Source of the DNA: Nocardia donostiensis
GTDB lineage: Bacteria > Actinomycetota > Actinomycetes > Mycobacteriales > Mycobacteriaceae
Length of the DNA: 64,000 nucleotides
Direction of reading: 5' to 3'
Assembly (NCBI RefSeq): GCF_002081715.1
Contig: NZ_MUKP01000020.1
Location: 36,062 to 100,061 of the forward strand
The position numbers were made by a program, and so were the translations under genes. How positions within the stretch are numbered: position 1 is the stretch's first letter; each line of letters starts with the position of its first letter. Below, piece by piece: positions 24,933 through 34,456 of the stretch. The notes beneath the pieces are model-generated. The model was not told the DNA's origin. It ran no database searches and worked only from the letters and a program-made list of their open reading frames with translations.

Positions 24933-25945
24933 GGGACCTCCACTCTGCTGGCGGCCAGCTGACGTTCGGCTACGATGGCGGCCGCCTTGGGAGCGAGACG
25001 GGCGATTTCGTCGAGATACTCCGCGACGACGAAGTCGTCGTCGGCGATCTGGTACTCGTAGCTGCCTTCGAACACGCGCAGCCGCAGGGTGAGCAATTCT
25101 TTTTCGGTAACCCGGGTGAATGTCACCCGGTCACCGACCTGGAACAGATTCGACCGCGCGGCGACGGCCGCCGGGGCGGTTTCTCCCGTCCCGCTGTCCG
25201 AATTACCCGCGGAATTACCCGCGAAATTGCGGTTCCACAGCGGCAGGGTACGGCCGAACAGTTGATAACTGCCGGGCGCTTCGACCGGGTACAGCACGAC
25301 GCAGGGTCCGCCGATGCCGACGGCGCCCTCCGCGGTCCACATTCGCGCAGGGTTGTATTTCGGCGCCGAGATCTGGGTCAGCGGGTCCATCGAGAACAGC
25401 GAAGGAAGCCCGGGAAAGTAGCCGATGAAGGCATTCCACCAGGTCGTTGCGAGGAAACGAGCGAAGAACTCCTCCCGGCTGGGGAAACCGTTGTAGCGCA
25501 CGATGTAGTCGATGTTGTCCCCGTCCCTGACATTGGGCGCGTCGTTGCGGGTGGTGATCCGGTAGTACTTGACGGCTTCGCGGGTCATTTCGTCGTCGAA
25601 CGCGATCGGGAGCGTCACTGTGCGGCTCGGCAGGACCAGTGACTCCAGATCGGGTGCGGATCGCTCGCGCGCGATCACTTCCTGCAACAGCCGGGTGCGT
25701 GAGATGCGATCCGGATCGAACGTCACCATCATCGAACGGAAGCCGGGCGCGGTATCTATCACGCCGTCGACCGGGTCGGTGACAAGAGCCTGGCGCAGTG
25801 CGTGGACACGGAAGTTCAACCGCAGGTCGACCTCCATATCGCCGTATTCGACCAGGATCTGGTGGTTACCTGCCTGTCGCACCTGCACGGCCGGCCGTGA
25901 GAGGCCGCCCGGCAGCGCGTGCAGAACCGTGCGAGAGGAGGGCAT
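24929..25945 (-). CDS. Second AHS1/PxpB-family protein, urea carboxylase carboxyltransferase-like
   Basis: 338 residues, longer than PxpB. The C-terminal half contains PKYNPARMWTAEGAVGIGG and GSYQLFGRTLPLWNR, the pattern of the KipI-like part of urea carboxylase. A 20-residue insert rich in Asn/Ser/Gly (around NFAGNSAGNSDSG) is specific to this protein. With its AHS2 partner it could form the carboxyltransferase of a split urea-carboxylase-like enzyme using the biotin carboxylase and carrier at 20441-22051. ATG 25945 lies 191 bp from the divergent PucR start. Confidence 0.8.
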   Translation of the reverse strand: MPSSRTVLHALPGGLSRPAVQVRQAGNHQILVEYGDMEVDLRLNFRVHALRQALVTDPVDGVIDTAPGFRSMMVTFDPDRISRTRLLQEVIARERSAPDLESLVLPSRTVTLPIAFDDEMTREAVKYYRITTRNDAPNVRDGDNIDYIVRYNGFPSREEFFARFLATTWWNAFIGYFPGLPSLFSMDPLTQISAPKYNPARMWTAEGAVGIGGPCVVLYPVEAPGSYQLFGRTLPLWNRNFAGNSAGNSDSGTGETAPAAVAARSNLFQVGDRVTFTRVTEKELLTLRLRVFEGSYEYQIADDDFVVAEYLDEIARLAPKAAAIVAERQLAASRVEVP

Positions 25946-26028
25946 TGCTGTCCGATCTTGTCGGGGAGGTCAGGGCGATATCCGATACTGCTTCGAATGA
26001 TGGCCGGTGTCGACTGTGGTGCAATGCT

Positions 26029-26047
26029 CCGCTGTGTACAACAGCGG
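26029..26047. promoter_or_regulatory. Palindrome in the AHS1-PucR intergenic region (candidate PucR operator)
   Basis: CCGCTGT (26029-26035) and ACAGCGG (26041-26047) form a perfect inverted repeat with a 5-bp spacer. It lies 83 bp upstream of the AHS1 ATG and 89 bp upstream of the PucR ATG, well placed to control both divergent promoters. Confidence 0.5.
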
Positions 26048-26136
26048 GGCCACGTCGCTCCACGTCGGCCAGGCCTTGCCGGTATGCCCATATCGCATGC
26101 TGGGAGGCCACGAATCGGAAGGGGGTCGCAGCCACG

Positions 26137-27273
26137 ATGACCGACTCCGCTGATGCGGTTGCCCGCGCGCACCGCGAGTTGGTTCGCGCATCGGTTGCTG
26201 CCCAGGGCACCAGAGGTATCGCCGAGCGTATCGCTGCCATGGTCGGCGGCTGGATGCTGCTGCTGGACGGAACCGGTGCTCCGCTCGCTTCGATCCCGGA
26301 GGGCGCCCGCGCTCACTTGGCGCTGGTGCAGACCGAGCTGACCCGGTTCGCTACCCGTGCGCGCCCCACCGCGATGTCGCTCACCATCCCAGGGGAGACC
26401 GTATCGATCCGGTCGGTCGGAGTGGCCGGACGTATTCGTGGTTTCATCGCCATCGGGCGGGCGAATCCGCTCAACGCCGTCGAGCGCTCGCTCGTCGACA
26501 CGGCGACCTATCTGCTCGCCGAGGACCTGCACCGCAGCGACGAGCTGCGGCAAGCTGCGCGAAACAATCGCCTGGCTGTACTGCAGCTGCTGCTGGGCGG
26601 CCACGCCGAGGTCGCCCGCACCACGAGTGAGACCCTGCGTGTTCCCATCCCCGACGGGCAGGTCAGGGCCGCCCTGCTCGGTGTGCCGCGCCGCCACGCG
26701 CTCGATCTCCTCGAGGCAGCCGAGAACGACCATGCGCTGCGCCGGATCGAGACGGTGATCGCGGAGCTACGGCCGGGCCGAGTCGGGATCGTGCTGCCGA
26801 CAGCCGAGGGTGACGTACGGACGCTAGAGGCGATCCTGCGCCGGGTGCCGCACGGCCGTGGCGCCGTGACCGATACGGTCGAGGTGGCCGAACTGCCGGA
26901 GGCATGGCGGCGAGTGCGCGGTGTCTTCGAAGCAGCACCGGACAAGCCGGGAAAGTTGTATATGGCCAGGGATGTTTCCGAGGCGGGCCTGCTCAGGCAT
27001 CTGAGCGGGCCCGATACCCGGGCATGGGCGCAGGCGGCGCTGGCACCGGTCACCGAACTCGATCAGGGATCCAAGGTCGATTTCTCGCAGACGTTACGCG
27101 CCTTCCTCGCCCACAACGGTCAGGCAGACGCTTCCGCAGGTGCCCTCGGCATCCACCGCCATACGCTGCGCTATCGAATGACCCGCATCGCCGATACGCT
27201 CGGTCGCGATCTCGACGACCCTACTGTTCGGGCCGAATTGTGGTTCGCGCTGCAGCTGTATCCCGGCGACTGA
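26137..27273 (+). CDS. PucR family transcriptional regulator
   Basis: 378 residues from ATG 26137. A GAF-like/GGDEF-like central region is followed by the C-terminal PucR helix-turn-helix: FLAHNGQADASAGALGIHRHTLRYRMTRI (partly quoted as ALGIHRHTLRYRM). PucR proteins typically activate nitrogen-compound catabolism (purines, amino acids, lactams) in response to the substrate. Position between the AHS pair and the ALDH/CitE genes makes it the likely regulator of this locus. A longer frame upstream is open but would overlap the divergent gene and lacks a ribosome site. Confidence 0.87.
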   Translation: MTDSADAVARAHRELVRASVAAQGTRGIAERIAAMVGGWMLLLDGTGAPLASIPEGARAHLALVQTELTRFATRARPTAMSLTIPGETVSIRSVGVAGRIRGFIAIGRANPLNAVERSLVDTATYLLAEDLHRSDELRQAARNNRLAVLQLLLGGHAEVARTTSETLRVPIPDGQVRAALLGVPRRHALDLLEAAENDHALRRIETVIAELRPGRVGIVLPTAEGDVRTLEAILRRVPHGRGAVTDTVEVAELPEAWRRVRGVFEAAPDKPGKLYMARDVSEAGLLRHLSGPDTRAWAQAALAPVTELDQGSKVDFSQTLRAFLAHNGQADASAGALGIHRHTLRYRMTRIADTLGRDLDDPTVRAELWFALQLYPGD

Positions 27274-27288
27274 CCGCAGCGATACGGC

Positions 27289-27678
27289 TCACACCAAAGC
27301 GTTCCGCAACCCTTCCAGACCTTCGGCGCACGCCGGTCCGAACGCGTCCGCGAGGTCGGCGGGCTCGATCTCGGTGCTGTACACCACCAGCGCGCGGTCT
27401 TCGCCGACGTCGAGAACGTCGACTGTGCCCAGATGGTCGGTGATCGGGAGGTCTCCGTCGACCACCCGGTACTGCAGTCGGCGCAGCTGGTCGTCCAATG
27501 TCACAACGATTTCTTCCAGCCGGCTGCCGTCCTGCAGCGTGACCGTACGGCGTTGCTGATCACCGGTGGAAGCGATGATTGCCGGAAACCAGCGGCTGAT
27601 GCCGGGGACGTCCCGGACCAGCTGCCACACCGCGTCGGGGCTTTGGTCGATCAGTACATGGGAGCGAAGTGTTGCCAT
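27289..27678 (-). CDS. SRPBCC family protein
   Basis: 129 residues with the polyketide-cyclase/START-like opening HVLIDQSPDAVWQLVRDVPGI, the GSRLEEIV and RRLQYRVVDGD strands typical of small ligand-binding SRPBCC proteins, and a long C-terminal helix. It lies between PucR and the aldehyde dehydrogenase and is convergent with PucR (15-bp gap). A specific role is not visible. Confidence 0.8.
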   Translation of the reverse strand: MATLRSHVLIDQSPDAVWQLVRDVPGISRWFPAIIASTGDQQRRTVTLQDGSRLEEIVVTLDDQLRRLQYRVVDGDLPITDHLGTVDVLDVGEDRALVVYSTEIEPADLADAFGPACAEGLEGLRNALV

Positions 27679-27929
27679 AGGGTTCCTCTGCTGTCGGCGT
27701 GACTACTGTCGATCGGCTACCAGCCTGCCCGACTCCGGGTGTGCGGCGAGTGCGCAATCTGGACAGGTCCGCACGAGCTGTTGTGACAGACGGCGCATTT
27801 CAGCCGACCCTCGGAGTTGACACCCTTCTCCGGGCCGGTGGTGGTCCGCTGCTGAGCACGGTGCTGCGGCGTCGAGCCACCACCAGCGCACGAATCCCGG
27901 ATCGGAAAGCGAGAGCGGAGTTGCGCGAT

Positions 27930-29372
27930 ATGAATTTCTTGGAGACGGTGCCCACCGGCCTGCTCATCGGCGGCGAGTGGCGCGAAGCCGACGACGCGAG
28001 CCGCTTCGTGGTGGAAGATCCAGCGACGGGTGACCCGCTGGCCTATGTTGCCGACGCAGGCGCTGCGGAGATGGCGGCCGCGTTGGACGAGGCGGCGAAG
28101 GCTCAGGAAGCCTGGGCCGCCACCGCACCCCGGTGGCGCTCGGAATTGCTGCGAGCGGCCTACGAGGAGGTCGTTCGGCGGGCCGAGGACTTCGCTCTGC
28201 TGATCACACTCGAGATGGGGAAACCTCTGGCCGAATCGCGCGGCGAGGTCCGCTACGGCGCCGAGTTCTTGCGCTGGTTCGCCGAGGAAGCGGTGCGCAT
28301 CGGGGGCCGCTGGTCGCAGTCTCCGGAGGGCACGACCCGTCTGCTCACGATGAAGGAGCCGGTCGGGCCGACGTTGATGATCACGCCGTGGAATTTCCCG
28401 CTCGCCATGGCGACCCGCAAGATCGCGCCGGCGATCGCCGCCGGGTGCACCATGGTGCTCAAACCCGCCGAACAGACACCGCTCACCTCGTTGGCGTTCG
28501 CCGAGCTACTCCGGTCGGTGGGGCTGCCCGCCGGTGTTCTCAACGTCGTCACCACCACCCGTGCCGCCGAGGCCATTACACCGCTACTACAGGACTCCCG
28601 GCTGCGAAAGCTCACCTTCACCGGGTCGACAGCGGTCGGCAAACGGCTGATGGCGCAAGCAAGTGACCAACTTCTGCGGGTGTCGATGGAACTCGGCGGC
28701 AACGCGCCGCTACTGGTCTTCGCCGATGCGAACATCGACCGCGCGGTCGAGGGCGCGATGATAGCGAAGATGCGCAACGTGGGGCAGGCGTGCACCGCCG
28801 CCAATCGCCTGCTGGTGCACGAGTCGGTCGCCGCGGAGTTCGGTGCCCGGTTCGCGGCCGCGATGGCTGCGCAACGGATGGGCCGGGGCACCGACCCCGA
28901 CGTACAGGTCGGGCCGCTGATCGACGAACGGGCGCGGGAGAAGGTGGCCCGGCTGGTGTCGGACGCCGCCGCACACGGTGCGCAAGTGCTCACCGGCGGT
29001 TCCGTACGCACAGGAGCGGGCTACTTCTTCGAGCCCACCGTCCTGACCGAGGTCGGCGATCACGCCATCACCCGGGAGGAACTGTTCGGTCCGGTGGCGC
29101 CGATCTCGACGTTCGTCTCCGATGACGAGGCCGTCGCGATGGCCAATGCCACCGAGTATGGGCTGGCCTCGTATGTCTTCTCCGAGAACATGTCCCGCAT
29201 CCTGAACGTCGTCGAGGGATTGCAGTTCGGCATGGTCGGCGTCAACCAGGGCGTGGTGTCGAACGCCGCCGCGCCGTTCGGCGGTATCAAACATTCCGGC
29301 TTCGGCAGGGAAGGCGGAGCCGAGGGCATCGAGGAGTACCTCGCGACGAAGTACGTGGGTATCGCGCCCTGA
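27930..29372 (+). CDS. NAD(P)-dependent succinate-semialdehyde-type aldehyde dehydrogenase
   Basis: 480 residues from ATG 27930. Features: TPWNFPLAMATRKIAPAIAAG, the general base region MELGGNAPLLVF (Glu254), catalytic Cys288 in VGQACTAANR, and EELFGPVAPI near the C-terminus. The subgroup signature (GRWSQSPEGTTRLLTMKEPVG) is closest to succinate-semialdehyde/GabD-like enzymes. It would oxidise an aldehyde produced by opening and deaminating a lactam or diamine-derived compound, which agrees with a PucR neighbour. The frame is open 230 bp further upstream but without family sequence. Confidence 0.9.
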   Translation: MNFLETVPTGLLIGGEWREADDASRFVVEDPATGDPLAYVADAGAAEMAAALDEAAKAQEAWAATAPRWRSELLRAAYEEVVRRAEDFALLITLEMGKPLAESRGEVRYGAEFLRWFAEEAVRIGGRWSQSPEGTTRLLTMKEPVGPTLMITPWNFPLAMATRKIAPAIAAGCTMVLKPAEQTPLTSLAFAELLRSVGLPAGVLNVVTTTRAAEAITPLLQDSRLRKLTFTGSTAVGKRLMAQASDQLLRVSMELGGNAPLLVFADANIDRAVEGAMIAKMRNVGQACTAANRLLVHESVAAEFGARFAAAMAAQRMGRGTDPDVQVGPLIDERAREKVARLVSDAAAHGAQVLTGGSVRTGAGYFFEPTVLTEVGDHAITREELFGPVAPISTFVSDDEAVAMANATEYGLASYVFSENMSRILNVVEGLQFGMVGVNQGVVSNAAAPFGGIKHSGFGREGGAEGIEEYLATKYVGIAP

Positions 29373-29417
29373 CCTCACCAGTGATCGACCGCCCGTTCCG
29401 ACCCGGAAGTTGCTGTG

Positions 29418-30257
29418 ATGAACGACCACGCCACACCGATTCCCACACCCAAGGTGACCTTCGAATACGCGCGCTCTTGGCTGCTGATCGCCGCGAATGA
29501 TCTCGATCTGTACGAACCGGGCTTCGCCTCCCGAGCAGACGTCGTCATTCTGGACTTGGAGGACGGCGTTGCCGCACCGGACAAGCCGAATTCCCGCTCG
29601 CATGTGGCCGAACGGCTACGGACCGGACACCGTGCCTGGGTTCGAATCAACGACGCCGAATCCACGTTCTGGTCCGATGATCTCGCCGAACTCGGCGATA
29701 TGCCCGGATTGGCGGGAGTGGTTCTTGCCAAGACCGAACACGGCGATCAGGTCGACGCGACCGCAGCCCGGCTACCCCGCGCTCTGCCGATTGTCGCGCT
29801 GATCGAATCAGCCGCCGGGCTCGAAGCGGCGGCGGATATCGCGGCTCGTACCGCCACCTCGCGGCTGGCTTTCGGCAGCGGCGACTTCCGGCGCGATACC
29901 GGAATATCCGACGATCCGCTGACCATGCTGTATCCACGGTGCCGGTTGACCGTAGCGAGCCGCGCAGCCGGCCTCCCCGGACCCATCGACGGCCCAACGG
30001 TATCTCGGGATCTCGAGGCACTCGAAACCGAAACCGGTCATGCTGCGGCAGCAGGAATGACGGGCAGGCTCTGCTTGCGGCCCGAGCAGACCGGTGTAGT
30101 CGATCGCCTGCTGTCACCGTCGAGAGCCGAGGTCGACTGGGCGAGAGAATTTCTCGACCAGCACACCCAAGACCCGACACCTGTTCGGGACGGGTCTCAC
30201 CTTCCCCGGTTGGCGCGTGCCACGAAGCTGGTGGAGCTGGCTCGGATCTACACATAG
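29418..30257 (+). CDS. HpcH/HpaI aldolase/citrate lyase family protein (CitE-like)
   Basis: 279-280 residues (GTG 29415 or ATG 29418). It has the CitE TIM-barrel: RSWLLIAANDLDLYEPGF, DVVILDLEDGVAAPDKP (metal-binding Glu/Asp), WVRINDAES, and IALIESAAGLE (Glu for Mg). CitE-like proteins cleave beta-hydroxyacyl-CoA such as malyl-CoA or citramalyl-CoA, or hydrolyse malyl-CoA. It is the last gene of a likely two-gene operon with the aldehyde dehydrogenase, 45 bp apart. Substrate unknown. Confidence 0.82.
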   Translation: MNDHATPIPTPKVTFEYARSWLLIAANDLDLYEPGFASRADVVILDLEDGVAAPDKPNSRSHVAERLRTGHRAWVRINDAESTFWSDDLAELGDMPGLAGVVLAKTEHGDQVDATAARLPRALPIVALIESAAGLEAAADIAARTATSRLAFGSGDFRRDTGISDDPLTMLYPRCRLTVASRAAGLPGPIDGPTVSRDLEALETETGHAAAAGMTGRLCLRPEQTGVVDRLLSPSRAEVDWAREFLDQHTQDPTPVRDGSHLPRLARATKLVELARIYT

Positions 30258-30271
30258 CAGGTGTCTCGAGG

Positions 30272-31522
30272 TCAGCGCAGCGGGTTGAAAGGAGCCAGCT
30301 CGGCCGGGACACGGCCGGTGGCGATGGTGTCGGCGAGCAATCGTCCGGTGGCTGGTCCGAGGGTGATGCCCCACATGCCGTGACCACCGGCAACGAGCAC
30401 CCGGCGAGAACGGGTCCGGCCGATCAGGGGCAGCCCGTCCGGGGTGCATGGGCGTGAGCCCACCCATTCGTCCTGGCGGGAATCGAGGTCCGCACCGCGC
30501 AGCAGCGGGCGTGCGGTGTCGGCGATTGCTTCGATCCGCCGCCGGTCCAGCGCTGCCTCCGGGCTGCGGAACTCCATCATCCCTGCCACGCGAAGCCGGT
30601 CGCCCAACGGCGTGCACGCCACCCGCTGCGCCGGGAAGTACACCGGCCCGGCCGGTACATGATCCACGGCGACCGAGAAGCTGTAGCCTCGGCCGGCTTG
30701 CACGATGGTCCGCACCCCGAACCGGCGCGCGAGCCCACCCAGCCACGCACCAGATGCCAGCACCACCGAGCCGCAGCTGAGGGTTTGCGCCCCGACGGTG
30801 ACCCGCACCTGCGGCCCGTCGTCGGAGATCGCAGTGACCTCGCCGTCGCGAATCTCCCCACCGCGCTCGCGCACCGCGTCGGCCAGTTGCCCGACATAGC
30901 TGCCCGGATTGATGAACCGCTGATCGTGCAGCAGGACGGCCGCGCCGATCTCGTCCGAAAGCGATGGCTCGATCTCCTGCGCATCCTTGCCGGTGAGGAC
31001 ATCGAATCCGATCTCCTGCCCGGCGGCACGGATGTGTTCGAGCTCTTCGAGCATCACGCGCCGTTCGGCCTCGGTGCGATAGGCCATGAGAAAGGTTTTG
31101 GCTTCCTCGGTGCGCCCGCGCACCCCACCGTCGGCGAGGATATCGAAGCTCTCCAGGGCGAGCCGGTTGATCGGCACCAGGGAGCCCATCGCGGAACGCC
31201 ATCGTGACTGAGTGCTGTTGCGCGCGAACCCGGCGAGGAACCGCATCAGCCGAATATCGGCGCTGGGCGGGATATAGACCGGTGACGACGGGCTCAGCAT
31301 GGTGCGTAGGCCGTACCGCAGGACCGCCGGTTCGGGCAGCGGGATACTGATCCCCGGCGTCAGCCACCCGGCATTGCCCCACGATGCGCCGCCGGCCACC
31401 CCGACCCGATCCACCACGGTGACCTCGATGTCGTGCTCCTGCAGGAACCACGCCGTGCACAAGCCGACCATGCCAGCGCCGACGACCACGACGTGTTCGC
31501 GGGGCTTGTTGTCTCCGGCCAT
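30272..31522 (-). CDS. FAD-dependent D-amino-acid dehydrogenase/oxidoreductase (DadA-like)
   Basis: 416 residues from ATG 31522 (MAGDNKPREH). DAO-family FAD fold: VVVVGAGMVGLCTAWFLQEH, then GGASWGNAGWLTPGISIPLPEP, and a C-terminal VAGGHGMWGITLGPATGRLLAD. DadA-type enzymes deaminate D-amino acids to 2-oxo acids and pass electrons to the quinone pool. The N-terminal FAD motif follows the start directly; a longer frame upstream is open but lacks similarity. Divergent from the second PucR gene, which probably controls it. Together with PxpABC it suggests amino-acid-type intermediates. Confidence 0.86.
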   Translation of the reverse strand: MAGDNKPREHVVVVGAGMVGLCTAWFLQEHDIEVTVVDRVGVAGGASWGNAGWLTPGISIPLPEPAVLRYGLRTMLSPSSPVYIPPSADIRLMRFLAGFARNSTQSRWRSAMGSLVPINRLALESFDILADGGVRGRTEEAKTFLMAYRTEAERRVMLEELEHIRAAGQEIGFDVLTGKDAQEIEPSLSDEIGAAVLLHDQRFINPGSYVGQLADAVRERGGEIRDGEVTAISDDGPQVRVTVGAQTLSCGSVVLASGAWLGGLARRFGVRTIVQAGRGYSFSVAVDHVPAGPVYFPAQRVACTPLGDRLRVAGMMEFRSPEAALDRRRIEAIADTARPLLRGADLDSRQDEWVGSRPCTPDGLPLIGRTRSRRVLVAGGHGMWGITLGPATGRLLADTIATGRVPAELAPFNPLR

Positions 31523-31674
31523 GTCCGCCTCCTGATGCGCGATATTGCGATGTCGACTGCCTCGATCGTCGGGCTGGCGCGGTGGCCTGTCATCGTCGAG
31601 TCGCTCCAATGAACACGCGTCTGATTGTGGTCTCAGTACGAGTGCCAACTAAAGCAATGTGCGAGGGTGGCGCC

Positions 31675-33237
31675 ATGATTCGGATCGCAGAGCTGGTGGA
31701 GGCGCTGGGCGGGGCACTGCTGCACCGACTGGTCGAAGGGGCCGAGGATCGGGTCGGCGATGTGGTGATGGGAGAGCGCGACGAGATCGTCGCAAACCGT
31801 CCCGGCGCCCTCATCCTCGGTGCCGGGGTGCACGCTCCCGACGACGCGGCGGCCCTGCTGTCCCGCGCGGCCGATGTCGGAGCCGCGGCCGTGGTGCTGC
31901 GCGCCCCGATCGACGCGCGGCTCGCCGAGCATGCGGCCGAACTCGGTGTCGGCTTGCTCGAGTTGCCACGGCAGGCATCGTGGACCCACCTCGTGTGGCT
32001 GACGCGCAGCGTCCTCGACCGCTCGCTCGGGGTGATGGCAGCACGGGACATCAACGTCTACAGCGAGCTCGTCGTCTTCGCCGATGCCGCGGCGGGAATC
32101 GTCGGCGCGCCGGTAACGATCGAGGACGCGCAATCGCGGGTGCTGGCGTACTCGGCGGTCCAGGACAGCGCCGACCCCGCCCGGATCTCCACGATCGTCG
32201 GTCGCCGGGTACCCGACGAGGTGACCTCGTATTTCCGTTCCCGCGGCGTCTTCCGCAAGCTTCATCGCTCCAGCGAACCGATCTGGGTCGAGGCAGGCCC
32301 CGATGGTGTCCTGCCGCGACTGATCATCCCGGTGCGCGCAGGTGGTGAACTGCTGGGGTCGATCTGGGCGGTGGCGACCGAGCCGGTACCGCAGGAGAAG
32401 GTTCGGGAGCTGACACAGGCGTCCGCGACGCTTGCTCTGCACCTGCTGCGGCTGCAGGCGCAGACCGGCGCCGCCGGGTGGATGGTCGCCGAACGGTTGC
32501 GGTCCGTGCTGCTCGCCCCGGCATCCGATGCGCAGGCAGCGCGGACATGGCTGCCGACGGGCCCCTTACGGGTGGTCGCGCTCGGCGCATCCGAAACCGG
32601 CGACGATCCGCACCATCGCCTCGGCCTGTGGGAGTCGATTGTGCGGCGCTACGGGTGGGGGCAGCCGCTGATCACCGACGTCGACGGGGTGCCGGTGACG
32701 GTCGTCCGCGCGGCGGGTACACCTCGTACGGTGGGGAGCTGGTCATGGTTGCGGGCTATCGCCGCCGAGGTGTACGCCCATGACAAGTCGATGTTCGTTG
32801 CGGCTGGTGGCGAGGCCGACCGGGTGGAAGCGTTGCCCCGGTCCCGTGCGGAGGCGGTTGAGGTGAGCCGGCTGATCGTGGACGGCCGGGCAGGCGGTCC
32901 GGCGCTCGGGCTGGAGGAGGTGTGGCATGAGGTGACCCTCGAGCGGGCCGGTGCCGCGATGCGGACCGAATCCGGGTTGCTCGGCGGGCCGGTGCCGCTG
33001 CTGCTCGAACAGGATCGATTGCGTGGCACCGATTTCGCCGCAACTTTGCTGGCCTATCTCGAACATTTCCGCAGGCCGGCTGAGGCGGCGCGCGCCCTGC
33101 ACATTCATCCGAATACCCTGCGCTACCGGATGGGGCAGATAGGGCAGCTCGTCGATATGGAGCTCGACGATCCGCGGGTTCGTTTGGCGCTGCAGTTGCA
33201 GCTCGTCGCGACCGCGCGGACTTTGGACGCCGAGTGA
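31675..33237 (+). CDS. PucR family transcriptional regulator (second)
   Basis: 520 residues from ATG 31675, preceded by GAGGGTGG. The N-terminal PucR sensor domain spans about residues 1-130 (ADVGAAAVVLRAPIDARLAEHA). A central region is followed by the C-terminal HTH (FRRPAEAARALHIHPNTLRYRMGQI). It is the full-length class, unlike the shorter PucR at 26137. Divergent from the DadA-like gene with 152 bp between them; this region contains no strong palindrome. Probably controls amino-acid or lactam use. Confidence 0.87.
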   Translation: MIRIAELVEALGGALLHRLVEGAEDRVGDVVMGERDEIVANRPGALILGAGVHAPDDAAALLSRAADVGAAAVVLRAPIDARLAEHAAELGVGLLELPRQASWTHLVWLTRSVLDRSLGVMAARDINVYSELVVFADAAAGIVGAPVTIEDAQSRVLAYSAVQDSADPARISTIVGRRVPDEVTSYFRSRGVFRKLHRSSEPIWVEAGPDGVLPRLIIPVRAGGELLGSIWAVATEPVPQEKVRELTQASATLALHLLRLQAQTGAAGWMVAERLRSVLLAPASDAQAARTWLPTGPLRVVALGASETGDDPHHRLGLWESIVRRYGWGQPLITDVDGVPVTVVRAAGTPRTVGSWSWLRAIAAEVYAHDKSMFVAAGGEADRVEALPRSRAEAVEVSRLIVDGRAGGPALGLEEVWHEVTLERAGAAMRTESGLLGGPVPLLLEQDRLRGTDFAATLLAYLEHFRRPAEAARALHIHPNTLRYRMGQIGQLVDMELDDPRVRLALQLQLVATARTLDAE

Positions 33238-33431
33238 GCTGCGACAAGTGAGACAGCTGCGCCGGCCTCGGTCGGATCCCGTGACAGCCCTCTCATGCCC
33301 GGTTGGAGTGGTGTATTCCGGTCGGGCTGGGACGTAGGGGAGCGGGTTAGCGGATGGTAGTGCGGGTAGTCGCGGTAACGGTGCACCTGGCACCGACCGG
33401 ATGCTGTTGACGCCGAAAGGACGAGATCCGT

Positions 33432-34394
33432 ATGAGCACCCGTGACACCACTACCTTATTGGCGCAGCTGCGCGCCGTCCTCGAATTGACCAACACCGAA
33501 ATCCAGATCGCCGAAACCCGGATCGCGCAGGCCAGGACCGAGGCGGTGCGCCGCGAGTTGTCCGCGAACGCCGATAACGCCCGCGTCCGTGCCGCGGCCA
33601 TCGAGGCCGCTCTCCGCGAACTCGGCGGCGTCCCGGAGCTGATCGGCCCCTTCCTCGGGCGGGTCGCCGCCGCGGTCAAGGCGATGGTCGAACAAGCCCA
33701 GCCGTTCGACGAAACCCTGCTCGGGGACCTCACCCTCGAACACCAGCTCCTCGACCGTGCCCGCTACATCAAGGTCCTCGCGACCACCACCCAGCAGCCC
33801 GCCGTCGTGGCATTGGCGGAGCGGTTGATCACCGCGCACTCGGCGACCGTGGACTGGCTGACCACCGTCCTGGCCGAAGACGCACTCGGCGGGCCTGCCG
33901 CATTGCGCCGTTCCCCACTCCAGGCGGCCGCAGGCACCGCAGTGAAGCTGGTCAACACCCCGGTCACCTGGTCTGCCCGTGGCCTCGACCGGGTGCTGGA
34001 CACCGTCCGTGCTACCCCGCCCGCGCTCGGTGAGCTGCTCGCCCAAGGCGCGCAGGCAGGCGATGTCGCCGTCAAAACTCTCACCGCTTCCCGCGACGCC
34101 GCTCTCGTGACCGCCGAGCAGGTCACCCGCCGCGAAGGCGCCGATGCCGCCGCCGACGCACTACATTCGATCCGCACCGCCACCGGCGTCCTCGAACCCG
34201 GCGAGCTGCCCATCAGCGACTACCCCGATCGGAACGTCAGCCAAGCTGTCGCCGCCATCAAGGAACTGACCGAGCCCGCCGACGTACGAGCGATCGTCGC
34301 CTACGAGGAAGCGAACAAGAACCGGCAGGGCGTCGTCTCTGCCGCTCAGGCCCGGCTCGCGGCGATCGCCCACGAAGTCGCCGGCCTCAGCTGA
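33432..34394 (+). CDS. Ferritin-like, all-helical protein of unknown function
   Basis: 320 residues, predicted almost entirely helical and rich in Ala and Glu. The N-terminal 160 residues include RVRAAAIEAALRELGG and LLGDLTLEHQLLDRARY followed by AERLITAHSATVDWL, resembling a ferritin-like four-helix domain seen in many mycobacterial and nocardial hypothetical proteins. The glutamate/histidine ligand spacing is weak, so metal binding is uncertain. The C-terminal half is coiled-coil-like. No signal peptide. Start ATG with AAAGGACGAG upstream. Flanked by its own promoter space and a hairpin, so it is likely monocistronic. Confidence 0.65.
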   Translation: MSTRDTTTLLAQLRAVLELTNTEIQIAETRIAQARTEAVRRELSANADNARVRAAAIEAALRELGGVPELIGPFLGRVAAAVKAMVEQAQPFDETLLGDLTLEHQLLDRARYIKVLATTTQQPAVVALAERLITAHSATVDWLTTVLAEDALGGPAALRRSPLQAAAGTAVKLVNTPVTWSARGLDRVLDTVRATPPALGELLAQGAQAGDVAVKTLTASRDAALVTAEQVTRREGADAAADALHSIRTATGVLEPGELPISDYPDRNVSQAVAAIKELTEPADVRAIVAYEEANKNRQGVVSAAQARLAAIAHEVAGLS

Positions 34395-34456
34395 TGCCCC
34401 TGCTATACATCCGCTCGCGCCCTTCCGTGACCCTGCACGGATCACAGCGCCGCATG

